From: Microvirga flavescens
GTDB lineage: Bacteria; Pseudomonadota; Alphaproteobacteria; Rhizobiales; Beijerinckiaceae
DNA length: 64,000 bases
Direction: 5' to 3'
Assembly: GCF_003290125.1 (NCBI RefSeq)
Contig: NZ_QMKH01000006.1
Coordinates: 124,001 to 188,000 of the forward strand
Numbering within the stretch: position 1 is the stretch's first letter; each line of letters starts with the position of its first letter. Below the pieces are notes generated by a model. The model saw only the letters and a program-made list of their open reading frames with translations, had not been told where the DNA came from and ran no database searches. Made by a program: the position numbers and the translations under genes. Shown piece by piece: positions 28,983 to 38,263 of the stretch.

Positions 28983-29540
28983 TCAACGCTTGATGGTTTT
29001 CTCGACCCATTCGGCGAAGGCTGCCATGAAGGTGGCCAGAAACTTCCGCGTGCCCTCGTTCACGAGCTTGCCGCTGTCGTCGAGCAGGGTCGAGACGTTC
29101 CCTACATAAGCCTCCGGCTGCTGCAGCACCGGAATGTTGAGAAAGACCAGTGATTGGCGCAGGTGATGGTTGGCGCCGAAACCCCCGACAGCCCCCGGCG
29201 AAACGCTCACCACCGCCCCGGGCTTGCCGTCCCAGGCGCTCTGCCCGTAAGGCCGCGAGGCGATGTCGATGGCGTTCTTGAGAACGCCGGGAACGGAGCG
29301 GTTGTATTCGGGCGTCACGAACAACACCGCGTCCGCCGCCTTGATCTGTTGCCTGAGCGAAACCCACGCTTCCGGTGGTGAGGTATCCGCATCCTGATTG
29401 TAAAGGGGCAGGTGACCGATCTCGATGAAATCGAATTTCAATCCATCCGGCGCGAGCTCGGTGAGCGCCTTGGCGATTTTGCGGCTGAAGGATTCCTTGC
29501 GCAGGCTGCCGACGAGGATGGCGACATTGCGGGTGGTCAT
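28983..29540 (-). CDS. NADPH-dependent FMN reductase
   Basis: A 185-residue flavodoxin-fold protein. The N-terminal phosphate loop GSLRKESFSRKIAKAL and the PEYNRSVPGVLKNAID motif are the two signatures of the NADPH-dependent FMN reductase family (ChrR/YieF/SsuE relatives), which reduce flavin, quinones or metals. SPGAVGGFGANHHLRQSL is also conserved. The gene is monocistronic, downstream of the DEAD-box helicase on the same strand with a 100-bp gap. Confidence 0.9.
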   Translation of the reverse strand: MTTRNVAILVGSLRKESFSRKIAKALTELAPDGLKFDFIEIGHLPLYNQDADTSPPEAWVSLRQQIKAADAVLFVTPEYNRSVPGVLKNAIDIASRPYGQSAWDGKPGAVVSVSPGAVGGFGANHHLRQSLVFLNIPVLQQPEAYVGNVSTLLDDSGKLVNEGTRKFLATFMAAFAEWVEKTIKR

Positions 29541-29640
29541 GAAGCTCTCCGGGATAAGCGATGACGGGCTTATCCCTAAAGCTTGAGCGCATGCGGGCAG
29601 GGGTCAAGGCTGCCCGCTTACGATTTTAGGGAGGCGGATT

Positions 29641-31083
29641 CTATTTCGCCTTCTTCGGCGCTGTAGAGCGCATGAGGAACGCGGGAACGTGATCGCCGAG
29701 GCCGATCACCGGCGGCTCGTTATCGTCGCCTCTGTCGCGGCGGTGGTCACGGCGCTGTTGAGGCTCGCGCTGCTCTCGCGGTTCGCGCTGCTCTCGCGGT
29801 TCTCGCGGCTGGCGCTCCACTGGTTGCGGCTCCACTGCTTCAACCTCGCGGGCCTCGCGCGGCTCTCCCCTGCGTCCACGGCCGCCGGAACGGCCCTTGT
29901 CACGGCCACCTCTTTCGCGCCCGCGCGACGGGCGCTCCTCCGAAGCCGGGAGCTCGGCCAGCGTCGGGCCTTCCCATTCGATCTTCTTGTCGATCAGCTT
30001 CTCGACGGCGGCGAGGGACTTTTCGTCCCTGCGGCTGACGAGCGTGAAAGCCGCGCCTGTGCGTCCGGCGCGGCCCGTACGGCCGATGCGGTGCACGTAA
30101 TCTTCCGCGTGATGGGGAATGTCGTAGTTGAAGACGTGGCTCACGGCGGGAATGTCGAGGCCGCGCGCGGCGACGTCGCTGGCGACGAGAAGCGGTATCT
30201 CACCGGAACGGAAGGCGGCGAGGGCGTCCATGCGAGCCCGCTGGTCCATGTCGCCGTGAAGCGCTGCCACCTTGAAATCGTGCTTCTGCAGCGAGCGGTG
30301 CAGCACCGCCACATCACGCTTGCGGTTGCAGAAGATGATGGCGTTCTGCAGATCGGTGGCGTTGCGGATGAGGCCGCGCAGGGTCTCGCGCTTCTCGTAA
30401 TCCTCCGATCCCGTCGCCACGAGGCGCTGGGTGATGGTGGAGGCGGTGGAAGAGGCGCGGGCGACCTCGAGCCGCACTGGGTTGTGCAGGAACGCATCCG
30501 CGAGGCGCTGGATCTCCGGCGGCATGGTGGCCGAGAAGAACAGCGTCTGCCGGGTGAAGGGCACGAGCTTCACGATGCGCTCGATATCGGGAATGAAGCC
30601 CATGTCGAGCATGCGGTCTGCCTCGTCGATGACGAGAAGCTCAACGCCGGAAAGCAGCAGCTTGCCGCGCTCGAAATGATCGAGCAGGCGGCCGGGAGTG
30701 GCGATCAGCACGTCGACGCCGCGGGTGATCTTGGCGTCTTGATCGCCGAAGGACACGCCGCCGATGAGCAGGGCGACGGAGAGGCGGTGGTTGACGCCGT
30801 ACTTGTCGAAGTTCTCCTCAACCTGCGCCGCGAGCTCGCGGGTCGGCTCGAGGATCAGCGTGCGCGGCATGCGGGCCCGCGCGCGGCCTGTCTCGAGGAG
30901 GGTCAGCATCGGCAGGGTGAAGGCGGCAGTCTTGCCGGTTCCGGTCTGCGCGATGCCCAGCACGTCCTTGCGCGCGAGGACGTGGGGGATGGCCTGCGCC
31001 TGAATGGGCGTGGGCTGCGTGTATCCGGCGGCGGAAACCGCTTGGAGAACTTTATCGCTAAGTCCGAGTTCGGCGAACGACAT
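29641..31083 (-). CDS. rhlE: DEAD-box ATP-dependent RNA helicase, RhlE-like
   Basis: RNA-unwinding enzyme with roles in ribosome assembly, cold adaptation and RNA decay. The 480 residues contain the Q motif (GYTQPTPIQ), motif I (AQTGTGKT), PTRELA, DEAD (VIDEADRMLDMGF), SAT and motif VI (HRIGRTGRAGRTG). A basic/acidic disordered tail (about 380-480, many RE/RG steps) suits RNA or degradosome binding. The ATG at 31083 gives MSFAELGLSDKV, the family N-terminus, but no clear Shine-Dalgarno is seen and the upstream spacer is long, consistent with leader-mediated (for example cold) control; that is inference. Confidence 0.93.
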   Translation of the reverse strand: MSFAELGLSDKVLQAVSAAGYTQPTPIQAQAIPHVLARKDVLGIAQTGTGKTAAFTLPMLTLLETGRARARMPRTLILEPTRELAAQVEENFDKYGVNHRLSVALLIGGVSFGDQDAKITRGVDVLIATPGRLLDHFERGKLLLSGVELLVIDEADRMLDMGFIPDIERIVKLVPFTRQTLFFSATMPPEIQRLADAFLHNPVRLEVARASSTASTITQRLVATGSEDYEKRETLRGLIRNATDLQNAIIFCNRKRDVAVLHRSLQKHDFKVAALHGDMDQRARMDALAAFRSGEIPLLVASDVAARGLDIPAVSHVFNYDIPHHAEDYVHRIGRTGRAGRTGAAFTLVSRRDEKSLAAVEKLIDKKIEWEGPTLAELPASEERPSRGRERGGRDKGRSGGRGRRGEPREAREVEAVEPQPVERQPREPREQREPREQREPQQRRDHRRDRGDDNEPPVIGLGDHVPAFLMRSTAPKKAK

Positions 31084-31818
31084 GAATGATATAACCGTTG
31101 AGGGCCAGAGTACGCTTTCCGTGCCAGCCGCTCTCTACGGCAACATACAGGCGCGAGACGAGTTTCGCCCGAAACCCAGTTTCAGACGAAGCTGCGCGGA
31201 CCATAGGACAAGTCGACCGCTTGTCAATCCAAGGAGAGGAACCGCAGAGGGCTCTCTCATATTTATTCCAGACCTTGTGAATACAGGAGGCTGTTCTCAG
31301 CGGGCGAACCGCCGCTGGACGATTGCAGGGTGACAATCCCCGTACCTGCTCCGAGGAGGAGTCCTGGCCCTTCACGAGGGGCGCGACCAGGAGTTGCGCC
31401 CAGTGCGGGGAGGCTTGCCGGGCGGCAACGCCACAAGGCCCTTTCCTTCTCGTCAATCAGAACGTCCCCGCTGCGTCGCCGAGGCGATCGCTACAGTGAT
31501 TGTGGACACGCCGATCGTTATGGCCACGCCATAATTCAAGTGCCTCCAGTTATGGTCAAATATTCGTTACGCGCATAACGCAGCGTTATTGTTGCCGTAA
31601 CAATTATTTAAGCGTTTGAAAAATATAGGAAATTTAATTTTTCGGCCGAGCTGTCGCCACTTTTTGTTCCGAGGCGTCAATTAAAAAGCCTGTCGCTCAA
31701 TAGCCTGATATGTGGCGAGACATCGCTTCAAATATGGCTGTTGCATGAAAGTGACAGACCTTTAAGGCGAAGTCGGATAAAGACACTCTCGGACTTAGAC
31801 ACAATCATGGGTCACAAA
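31084..31818. other. 735-bp divergent spacer between rhlE and the outer-membrane gene
   Basis: No credible gene is seen; open frames here have atypical composition and no ribosome sites. The rhlE-proximal third is GC-rich and may be its mRNA leader. The 31500-31740 part is strikingly AT-rich and holds a cluster of palindromes, suggesting the regulated promoter of the outer-membrane protein. Confidence 0.5.
31518..31589. promoter_or_regulatory. Cluster of palindromes upstream of the outer-membrane gene
   Basis: TTATGG-N5-CCATAA lies at 31518-31534, CGTTA-N6-TAACG at 31565-31580 and ATAACG-N3-CGTTAT at 31575-31589. All are perfect, and the last two share a half-site. Their position 230-300 bp before the start codon suits an operator array or enhancer; the binding protein is unknown. 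Confidence 0.5.
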
Positions 31819-32514
31819 ATGAAAAAGATTCTCCTCTCCTCCGTTGCTCTTCTCGGCCTCGCCACTGGCGCTCTCGCTGCCGATCTTCCCACCCGTAAGC
31901 CTGCCCCGATCGTTCCGGTTGTCCCGGCCTTCACCTGGACCGGCTTCTACCTCGGCGTGAACGCTGGTTACGGCTGGAACTCGAACAACGACAGCGTGTT
32001 CGTTCCGGGCATCGGCTTCGTCAGCAACGACAGCAACGGCGGCTTTGTCGGCGGTGCTCAGATCGGCTACAACTACCAGATCGGCCAGTTCGTCGTCGGT
32101 GTTGAGACGGACATCCAGTACGCTGACCTCGGTGGCGACAACAACCTCCCGCTGTTCGCGAACAACGTGATCGGCTTCCGTAACAACAACGGCAGCGACA
32201 ACTACTTCGGCACTGTCCGCGCTCGCGCTGGTGTCGCCTTCGATCGCGCTCTCATCTACGTGACCGGCGGTTTCGCTTACGGCGACGTGGCTGGCAACAG
32301 CTTCAGCAGCAGCTCGAACGGCGGCTGGACGGTCGGCGGTGGCGTCGAGTACGCCTTCACCAACAACCTGACGGCGAAGATCGAAGGTCTCTACGTGAAC
32401 CTCGATCGCGGCAACAACAGCCTGCTGGTCAACAACATTGCTCTGGGCAACAGCAGCAACACCGAGTTCGGCGTTGTTCGCGCTGGCCTGAACTACAAGT
32501 TCAACAGCTACTAA
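31819..32514 (+). CDS. Outer-membrane beta-barrel protein (Omp25/Omp31-like)
   Basis: A 231-residue surface porin-like protein. Signal peptide residues 1-21 end ALA with cleavage before ADLP. A proline-rich linker (RKPAPIVPVVPAF) follows, then TWTGFYLGVNAGYGW, the first strand of the Opacity/Omp25 8-strand barrel. It ends GVVRAGLNYKFNSY with the terminal aromatic residue needed for barrel insertion. It is extremely rich in Asn and Gly in the loops. The start at 31819 was chosen from the signal peptide; ATG 31807 adds four residues. It has its own terminator and a long AT-rich upstream region, the picture of a highly expressed, regulated monocistronic gene. Confidence 0.88.
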   Translation: MKKILLSSVALLGLATGALAADLPTRKPAPIVPVVPAFTWTGFYLGVNAGYGWNSNNDSVFVPGIGFVSNDSNGGFVGGAQIGYNYQIGQFVVGVETDIQYADLGGDNNLPLFANNVIGFRNNNGSDNYFGTVRARAGVAFDRALIYVTGGFAYGDVAGNSFSSSSNGGWTVGGGVEYAFTNNLTAKIEGLYVNLDRGNNSLLVNNIALGNSSNTEFGVVRAGLNYKFNSY

Positions 32515-32536
32515 GAACTTTCGCTTCGGCGATCGG

Positions 32537-32566
32537 AAAGGCCCGGTGGAAACACCGGGCCTTTTT
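32537..32566 (+). terminator. Rho-independent terminator of the outer-membrane gene
   Basis: A 12-bp perfect stem (AAAGGCCCGGTG at 32537-32548 with 32553-32564) with a GAAA tetraloop is followed by a T-run through 32566. It is one of the strongest terminators in the window. Confidence 0.92.
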
Positions 32567-32633
32567 TGCTTTTTGCTCGTGATAATCTCCACATGGGATA
32601 AGCTCCACATGGCTTCATCGACTGATGTCGTGA

Positions 32634-33254
32634 TCACCTCAGAACGGTTATTGCGGCGATAGCGATGAAGAGGAGGCCTGCAGCGCGCCCGATCAGCATG
32701 GTCGTGCGAGGCCGGGAGACAAGGAAGCGTCTGCTCGATCCCGCGGCGAGAGCCAGGCCTCCATAGACGCCAAACTGCATCAGCACCGTCAACAAGCCCA
32801 TGACCAGCGCCTGCGTCCAGATCGTCCCGTATTGCGGCAGCATGAATTGCGGGTAGACAGCCAGGACGAAGAGATAGGCCTTGGGGTTGAGAAGGCAGGT
32901 GACGGCCCCTTGCCGGAAGGCCACCCATAGCGAGCGCGCCTTCGCCGCGCCGACCGTTTCGACGGTAATGGAGCTGCGCAGAAGCGTGAAGCCGATCCAC
33001 GCCATGTAGGCCGCGCCGATGAAGAGCAGGGCCGTGAAGGCGGAAGGCGCGAGGCGATACAGCAGGCCGACGCCGAGAGCCCCGAAGAGCGTATGGGCCG
33101 CCCCGCCGAACATGATCCCTGCCGTCGCGGCAAAGCCTGAGCGGCGTCCTCCCGTCAGCGAATTCGCCAGGACGAAGAGCATGTCCATGCCGGGGACGAT
33201 GATGATCCCGAACAGCAGGATCGTGAAAAGCCAGAGATTTTCGCCGTAACTCAT
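32634..33254 (-). CDS. LysE/RhtB-family amino-acid exporter
   Basis: A 206-residue inner-membrane protein with about six hydrophobic segments. The LysE signature is seen as FGIIIVPGMDMLFVLANSLTGGRRSGFAATAGIMFG, a polar-Gly pattern after the first helix. Family members export amino acids such as lysine, threonine or homoserine lactone; the substrate cannot be assigned. It is divergent from a WYL regulator with 120 bp between, which suggests specific control. Confidence 0.88.
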   Translation of the reverse strand: MSYGENLWLFTILLFGIIIVPGMDMLFVLANSLTGGRRSGFAATAGIMFGGAAHTLFGALGVGLLYRLAPSAFTALLFIGAAYMAWIGFTLLRSSITVETVGAAKARSLWVAFRQGAVTCLLNPKAYLFVLAVYPQFMLPQYGTIWTQALVMGLLTVLMQFGVYGGLALAAGSSRRFLVSRPRTTMLIGRAAGLLFIAIAAITVLR

Positions 33255-33340
33255 GTCAGTATCTCGGTTCTGTGAAAAGCGCCTGATATATTAAGTAGCG
33301 GAAATAAAAGGCTATTGGATCTGACCTGACAGTCTGCAAG

Positions 33341-33356
33341 TGACAACGTTGTGTCA
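33341..33356. promoter_or_regulatory. Candidate operator between the LysE exporter and WYL regulator
   Basis: TGACAACGTTGTGTCA has inverted TGACA/TGTCA ends around a CAACGTTG palindrome. It lies in the 120-bp divergent spacer, 19 bp before the regulator start, where autoregulation would act. Confidence 0.45.
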
Positions 33357-33374
33357 GTTGCGAGGGAGCGGAAC

Positions 33375-34070
33375 ATGCGCAAGGCCTCACGGCTGTTCGA
33401 GATCATCCAGACGCTCAGGCTGGCCGATGCGCCGGTCACGGCCGCGCAGATCGCGGCCAGCCTCGATGTCACGCCGCGTTCGATCTATCGCGACATTGCC
33501 GCGCTGCAGGCCATGCAGGTGCCGATTCAGGGCGGGCGCGGGATCGGCTATCGGCTCAAGGCCGGATTCGATCTTCCGCCGCTCATGTTCTCCATCGAGG
33601 AGACGGAAGCTATCGTCCTCGCGCTCGCTCTTCTCGACCGAACGGGAGATGCCGGCCTCAAGGCGGCCGCGAAGCGGGTGAACCAGAAAGTCGCCGCCGC
33701 GATGCCGCCGCCTCTGCGGCATTCGCTCGGCACGAAGGCTCTTCACGCATGGGGCGCGATCGCTCCCACGCCGGATGGGGTCGATCTTGCGATGGTCCGG
33801 AGCGCCATTCGCGACGAGCGCAAGATCGAGATCGATTATCGCGACGAAAAGGGGAGCGGGACTCAGCGGACGATCCGCCCCATCGCACTCATCTACTATT
33901 CGGAGGCTGCGAACATCGTCGCCTGGTGCGAGCTTCGCGATGCCCTGCGCAACTTCCGCACGGACCGCGTGACCGCAAGCCGCCTGACGGACGCATTCTT
34001 CAAAGGCGAGGGCGATGTGCTTCGGAATAGATGGATCGCGGGGTGGGGCTCGGGAACGCCCGCGCGCTGA
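33375..34070 (+). CDS. YafY-like transcriptional regulator (HTH-11 + WYL)
   Basis: A 231-residue DNA-binding regulator. The N-terminal winged helix (RLFEIIQTLR through SLDVTPRSIYRDIAALQ, about residues 4-45) is followed by GxGYRL and the WYL domain (about 140-205, with IEIDYRDEKG and RPIALIYYSEAANIVAWCELR). WYL domains sense small ligands or nucleic acids. The start at 33375 follows GAGGGAG; an in-frame start at 33351 would lie inside the palindromic operator. The likely target is the divergent exporter and itself. Confidence 0.88.
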   Translation: MRKASRLFEIIQTLRLADAPVTAAQIAASLDVTPRSIYRDIAALQAMQVPIQGGRGIGYRLKAGFDLPPLMFSIEETEAIVLALALLDRTGDAGLKAAAKRVNQKVAAAMPPPLRHSLGTKALHAWGAIAPTPDGVDLAMVRSAIRDERKIEIDYRDEKGSGTQRTIRPIALIYYSEAANIVAWCELRDALRNFRTDRVTASRLTDAFFKGEGDVLRNRWIAGWGSGTPAR

Positions 34071-34174
34071 CCGTCATCGCACAGCGCTTTGCGGCGCGTG
34101 TATCCGGGCCCCATTCCTGCCACGCGGGATTGCATCGCGCTGCAGGAGATGATGAACGACGATTGGCGCAACCA

Positions 34175-34206
34175 ACAAAAAAGCCGGAGCCATGAAGGCT
34201 CCGGCT
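34175..34206 (-). terminator. Rho-independent terminator of glnA
   Basis: A ten-base perfect stem (AGCCGGAGCC at 34182-34191 with 34197-34206) has a five-base loop. On the minus strand it is followed by a T-run (complement of the A-run ending at 34182). It lies 44 bp past the glnA stop. Confidence 0.88.
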
Positions 34207-34249
34207 AGGAGGCTGCGGGTCTCGCAGCCGGGAGGAAACCAAGTCCCGC

Positions 34250-35659
34250 TTAGCAGGAATAGTACATCTGGAATTCGACCGGGTGAGGCGTCATTTCGAA
34301 GCGGGCGACCTCGGTCATCTTCAGCTCGATGTAGCTGTCGATGAAGTCGTCGTTGAACACGCCGCCGGCCTTGAGGAATGCGCGGTCCTTGTCGAGAGAC
34401 GCAAGAGCTTCACGCAGCGAGCCGCAGACGGTCGGGATCTTCTTCAGCTCCTTCGGCGGCAGATCGTAGAGATCCTTGTCCATCGCCGCGCCGGGATCGA
34501 TCTTGTTCTGGATGCCGTCGAGGCCGGCCATCAACAGGGCGGCGAAAGCGAGATAGGGGTTCGCAGCCGGATCGGGGAAGCGAACCTCGACGCGCTTGGC
34601 CTTCGGCGAAGTCGTCCACGGAATGCGGCAGGAAGCCGAACGGTTACGGGCCGAGTAGGCGAGCAGAACCGGAGCCTCGTAACCCGGAACGAGACGCTTG
34701 TAGGAGTTCGTCGACGGGTTCGTGAAGGCGTTCAGCGCCTTGGCGTGCTTGATGATGCCGCCGATGTAGTAGAGGCATTCCTGGCTGAGATCGGCATACT
34801 TGTTGCCCGCGAAGAGGGGCTTGCCGCCCTTCCAGATCGACTGGTGCACGTGCATGCCCGAGCCGTTGTCGCCGAAGACGGGCTTGGGCATGAAGGTCGC
34901 GGTCTTGCCGTAGGACTGCGCCACGTTGTGGATGCAGTACTTGTAGACCTGCATCAGATCGGCGGTGCGCAGCAGCGTGTCGAACTTCATGCCGAGTTCG
35001 TGCTGGGCGGAAGCCACCTCGTGGTGGTGCTTTTCGACCGCGACGCCCATCGAAGCCATGGCCGCGAGCATCTCGCCGCGCATGTCCTGAGCGGAGTCGA
35101 GCGGGGGAACCGGGAAGTAGCCGCCCTTCATCGGAATGCGGTGACCGAGGTTGCCGCCCTCATAATCCGTGTCGCCGTTGGTCGGCAGTTCGGTGGAGTC
35201 GAGCTTGAAGCCGGTGTTGTATGGGTCGGCCATGAACTTCACGTCGTCGAACACGAAGAACTCGGCCTCGGGGCCGACATAGACCGTGTCGCCGATGCCG
35301 GTCGACTGGAGATAGGCCTCGGCCTTCTTGGCGATGCCGCGCGGGTCGCGGTTATAGGGTTCGCCCGTGGCTGGCTCGAGAATGTCGCAGACGATGGAGA
35401 GCGTCGAGGCCGAGAAGAAGGGGTCGAGCGTCGCGGTCGCCGGATCGGGCATGAGGGTCATGTCCGACTCGTTGATCGCCTTCCAGCCGGCGATGGAAGA
35501 ACCGTCGAACATGATGCCATCGGCGAACAGATCCTCGTCGACGATGGAGACGTCGAACGTCACATGCTGCCACTTGCCGCGCGGGTCCGTGAAACGGAAA
35601 TCGACATACTTGATGTCGTTGTCTTTAATCGCCTTCAGCACGTCCTTGGCGGTCTTCAT
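34250..35659 (-). CDS. glnA: Glutamine synthetase, type I
   Basis: Central ammonium-assimilating enzyme, forming glutamine from glutamate, ammonia and ATP as a dodecamer. The 469 residues match GlnA length. [10 protein letters not shown], the metal-site [11 protein letters not shown] and [12 protein letters not shown] are present, and the adenylylation tyrosine lies in DLYDLPP (about residue 396), so activity is expected to be tuned by GlnE. It follows glnB by 65 bp on the same strand, the standard Rhizobiales glnB-glnA operon. AAGGA precedes the ATG. Confidence 0.97.
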   Translation of the reverse strand: MKTAKDVLKAIKDNDIKYVDFRFTDPRGKWQHVTFDVSIVDEDLFADGIMFDGSSIAGWKAINESDMTLMPDPATATLDPFFSASTLSIVCDILEPATGEPYNRDPRGIAKKAEAYLQSTGIGDTVYVGPEAEFFVFDDVKFMADPYNTGFKLDSTELPTNGDTDYEGGNLGHRIPMKGGYFPVPPLDSAQDMRGEMLAAMASMGVAVEKHHHEVASAQHELGMKFDTLLRTADLMQVYKYCIHNVAQSYGKTATFMPKPVFGDNGSGMHVHQSIWKGGKPLFAGNKYADLSQECLYYIGGIIKHAKALNAFTNPSTNSYKRLVPGYEAPVLLAYSARNRSASCRIPWTTSPKAKRVEVRFPDPAANPYLAFAALLMAGLDGIQNKIDPGAAMDKDLYDLPPKELKKIPTVCGSLREALASLDKDRAFLKAGGVFNDDFIDSYIELKMTEVARFEMTPHPVEFQMYYSC

Positions 35660-35724
35660 GATTGCGTGGTCCTTCTACCCTTGAGAGTTCCTCGGCACTG
35701 CCTGCCGCGGTTTGTTGAGGCGGA

Positions 35725-36141
<417 letters not shown>

Positions 36142-36231
36142 CTAAAGATGCAGGACTTGCATATCTCGCGGGCACATCATGACTAAAGTTTGTGCATATG
36201 CAATTTCGGGCATCGCTTCCCTGGAAAACTC

Positions 36232-37731
36232 ATGCATTTTCAAGGGATGTGGGAAAAAGAACTTCTCCTGAGCGCCGAGGAGACGAGGCGGGCCGATGCT
36301 GGTGCCATCGAGGGCGGAACGCCGGGCATCGAACTCATGGCCCGGGCCGGCCGCGCGGTGGCCGATGCTGCCGTGAAGATGGTTCCGGCCGGGGCGCGCA
36401 TTCTCGTGCTCGCGGGGCCGGGGCAGAACGGCGGTGACGGCTTCGTGGTGGCGACCCGCGTGGCCAATGCGGGCTTTGACGTCACGCTTGCCCTGCTCGG
36501 GGAGAGGGAGCGCCTTCGGGGCGATGCCGCCATTGCCGCGACCCGGTGGGACGGGACGACGATCCCCGCCGAGGATGCGCCTTTCACGGATGCGGACCTG
36601 ATCGTAGACGCCCTGTTCGGCACCGGGCTCTCGCGGGGTCTTGAAGGGATTGCCCACACCGTGATCGAGCGTGTGAACGCCGCCCGGCGTCCGGTGCTGG
36701 CGGTCGATCTTCCTTCCGGCATCGATGCGGATACGGGCCTGCCTCATGGAATTGCCGTGCGCGCCACGCGGACCGTGACCATCGGCACCCGCAAGCCCGG
36801 CCTTCTTCTCCTGCCGGGGCGGGATTATGCCGGTGTGGTGGAGGTCGCCGATATCGGAACCGGCGCGGAGATCGCGGCCTCCCATGCCAAGACCTTCGCC
36901 AATCATCCGCCGCTCTGGTTTACCGGGTTTCCGAAGCCGGCCCATGCCTCGCATAAATATGACCGGGGCCACGCCCTTGTCGTCTCCGGCGGCGCGGTGC
37001 GGACGGGCGCAGCGCGGATGGCCGCGCGGGCGGCGTTGCGGATCGGGGCCGGGCTCGTCACCCTGGCCTCGCCGCCGGAGGCCCTTGGGGTCAACGCGGC
37101 GCACCTGACGGCCATCATGCTGCGCGGGTGCGACGGCCCGGAGGGGCTGGCCGAGATCCTAAAGGATCATCGCTTCAACGCTCTCGTCATGGGGCCGGCG
37201 CTTGGCGTCCATGCGGGCACGCGCGCGATGGTGATGGTGGCGCTTCAGGCCCGCCGTAGCCTCGTGCTCGATGCCGATGCGCTGACGTCTTTCGAAGGGC
37301 TGGTCACCGAACTCCACCAGGCCTTCCGCTCCGCCCCGACCGTCATCACCCCGCATTCGGGCGAATTCGCGCGGCTGTTTTCTGGCCATCCGGATATTCT
37401 CGATCCGCCCTCCAAGCTGGAGCGGGTGCGGCGCGCGGCGGCGTATCTTGGCGCGGTGGTGGTGCACAAAGGCGCGGATACGGTCATCGCCGCCCCGGAC
37501 GGGCGCGCGGCCATCAACGAGAACGCCACGCCCTACCTCGCTACCGCCGGCTCCGGCGATTCTCTGTGCGGAATGATCGCGGGGCTCATGGCTCAGGGCA
37601 TGCCTGCTTTTGAGGCCGCCTGCGCGGGTGTGTGGATCCACGCGGAGGCGGGCGCGTCCTTCGGGCCGGGGCTAATTGCGGAGGACTTGCCGGAACAGGT
37701 GCCGGGGGTGTTGCGGAAGCTGTTGGGGTAG
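36232..37731 (+). CDS. nnr: Bifunctional NAD(P)H-hydrate repair enzyme
   Basis: Repairs hydrated NAD(P)H. The N-terminal YjeF_N epimerase domain (about residues 15-215, with LAGPGQNGGDGFVVATR) interconverts the R and S forms. The C-terminal ADP-dependent dehydratase domain (about 235-495, with TPHSGEFARLF and TAGSGDSLCGMIAGL) restores the cofactor. The 499-residue length fits the fused bacterial form. Start choice is uncertain: ATG 36232 or ATG 36247; neither has a strong ribosome site. Confidence 0.92.
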   Translation: MHFQGMWEKELLLSAEETRRADAGAIEGGTPGIELMARAGRAVADAAVKMVPAGARILVLAGPGQNGGDGFVVATRVANAGFDVTLALLGERERLRGDAAIAATRWDGTTIPAEDAPFTDADLIVDALFGTGLSRGLEGIAHTVIERVNAARRPVLAVDLPSGIDADTGLPHGIAVRATRTVTIGTRKPGLLLLPGRDYAGVVEVADIGTGAEIAASHAKTFANHPPLWFTGFPKPAHASHKYDRGHALVVSGGAVRTGAARMAARAALRIGAGLVTLASPPEALGVNAAHLTAIMLRGCDGPEGLAEILKDHRFNALVMGPALGVHAGTRAMVMVALQARRSLVLDADALTSFEGLVTELHQAFRSAPTVITPHSGEFARLFSGHPDILDPPSKLERVRRAAAYLGAVVVHKGADTVIAAPDGRAAINENATPYLATAGSGDSLCGMIAGLMAQGMPAFEAACAGVWIHAEAGASFGPGLIAEDLPEQVPGVLRKLLG

Positions 37732-37765
37732 GGGCCGCGCGCTTTTTCGCGCACGATACTTGAGA

Positions 37766-38164
37766 TCAGCGTTTGGTTTTGGACTTGTTCAAAGCCACTG
37801 CGGTGCGAACGAGGTCCTTCAATGCTTCTTCGTTTATCTTCTCGCCTTCGCGGAAATCGATGGCGCGCCTCGTATTCCCATCAAGGCTGGAGTTGAAGAG
37901 GCCCGAAGGATCCTTCAGGGATGCTCCTTTGGCGAAGGTCATCTTCACGATGCTCTTGTAAGTCTCGCCGGTGCAGATCAATCCGTCGTGCGACCACACC
38001 GGAATCCCTCTCCACTTCCATTCTTCGACGATTTCGGGATCGGCTTGTTTGATCAAGCTCCGGAGACGGCCGAGCATTTCGCCCCGCCAGTCGCCCAACT
38101 CCTTGATTCTCGCATCTATCAGCTGAGAAGGAGATTTTTCGTCCAGCGCTGCGCTATTTGTCAT
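37766..38164 (-). CDS. DUF1801-domain protein
   Basis: A 132-residue soluble protein with the DUF1801 (YdhG-like) fold: EEWKWRGIPVWSHDGLICTGETYKSIVKMTFAKGASL and RRAIDFREGEKINEEALKDLV are the conserved parts. The family has no established function. It converges on nnr with a 34-bp gap and is downstream of the multicopper-oxidase-like gene on the same strand. Confidence 0.85.
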   Translation of the reverse strand: MTNSAALDEKSPSQLIDARIKELGDWRGEMLGRLRSLIKQADPEIVEEWKWRGIPVWSHDGLICTGETYKSIVKMTFAKGASLKDPSGLFNSSLDGNTRRAIDFREGEKINEEALKDLVRTAVALNKSKTKR

Positions 38165-38263
38165 GTCCGCTTCCTCTCCTGTCGTTGGGCGTGCCGCCGT
38201 CTCGGGGTCTCGAGTGCGCCGAGAGGTATCAGTTTCACGCCGTGAAGAAGCATGAGGCTTCTC

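Noticed and set aside
31058-31456. A 132-codon minus-strand frame upstream of rhlE
   Set aside because: It overlaps the rhlE start, has odd composition, no family resemblance and no ribosome site; read as leader or spacer DNA.
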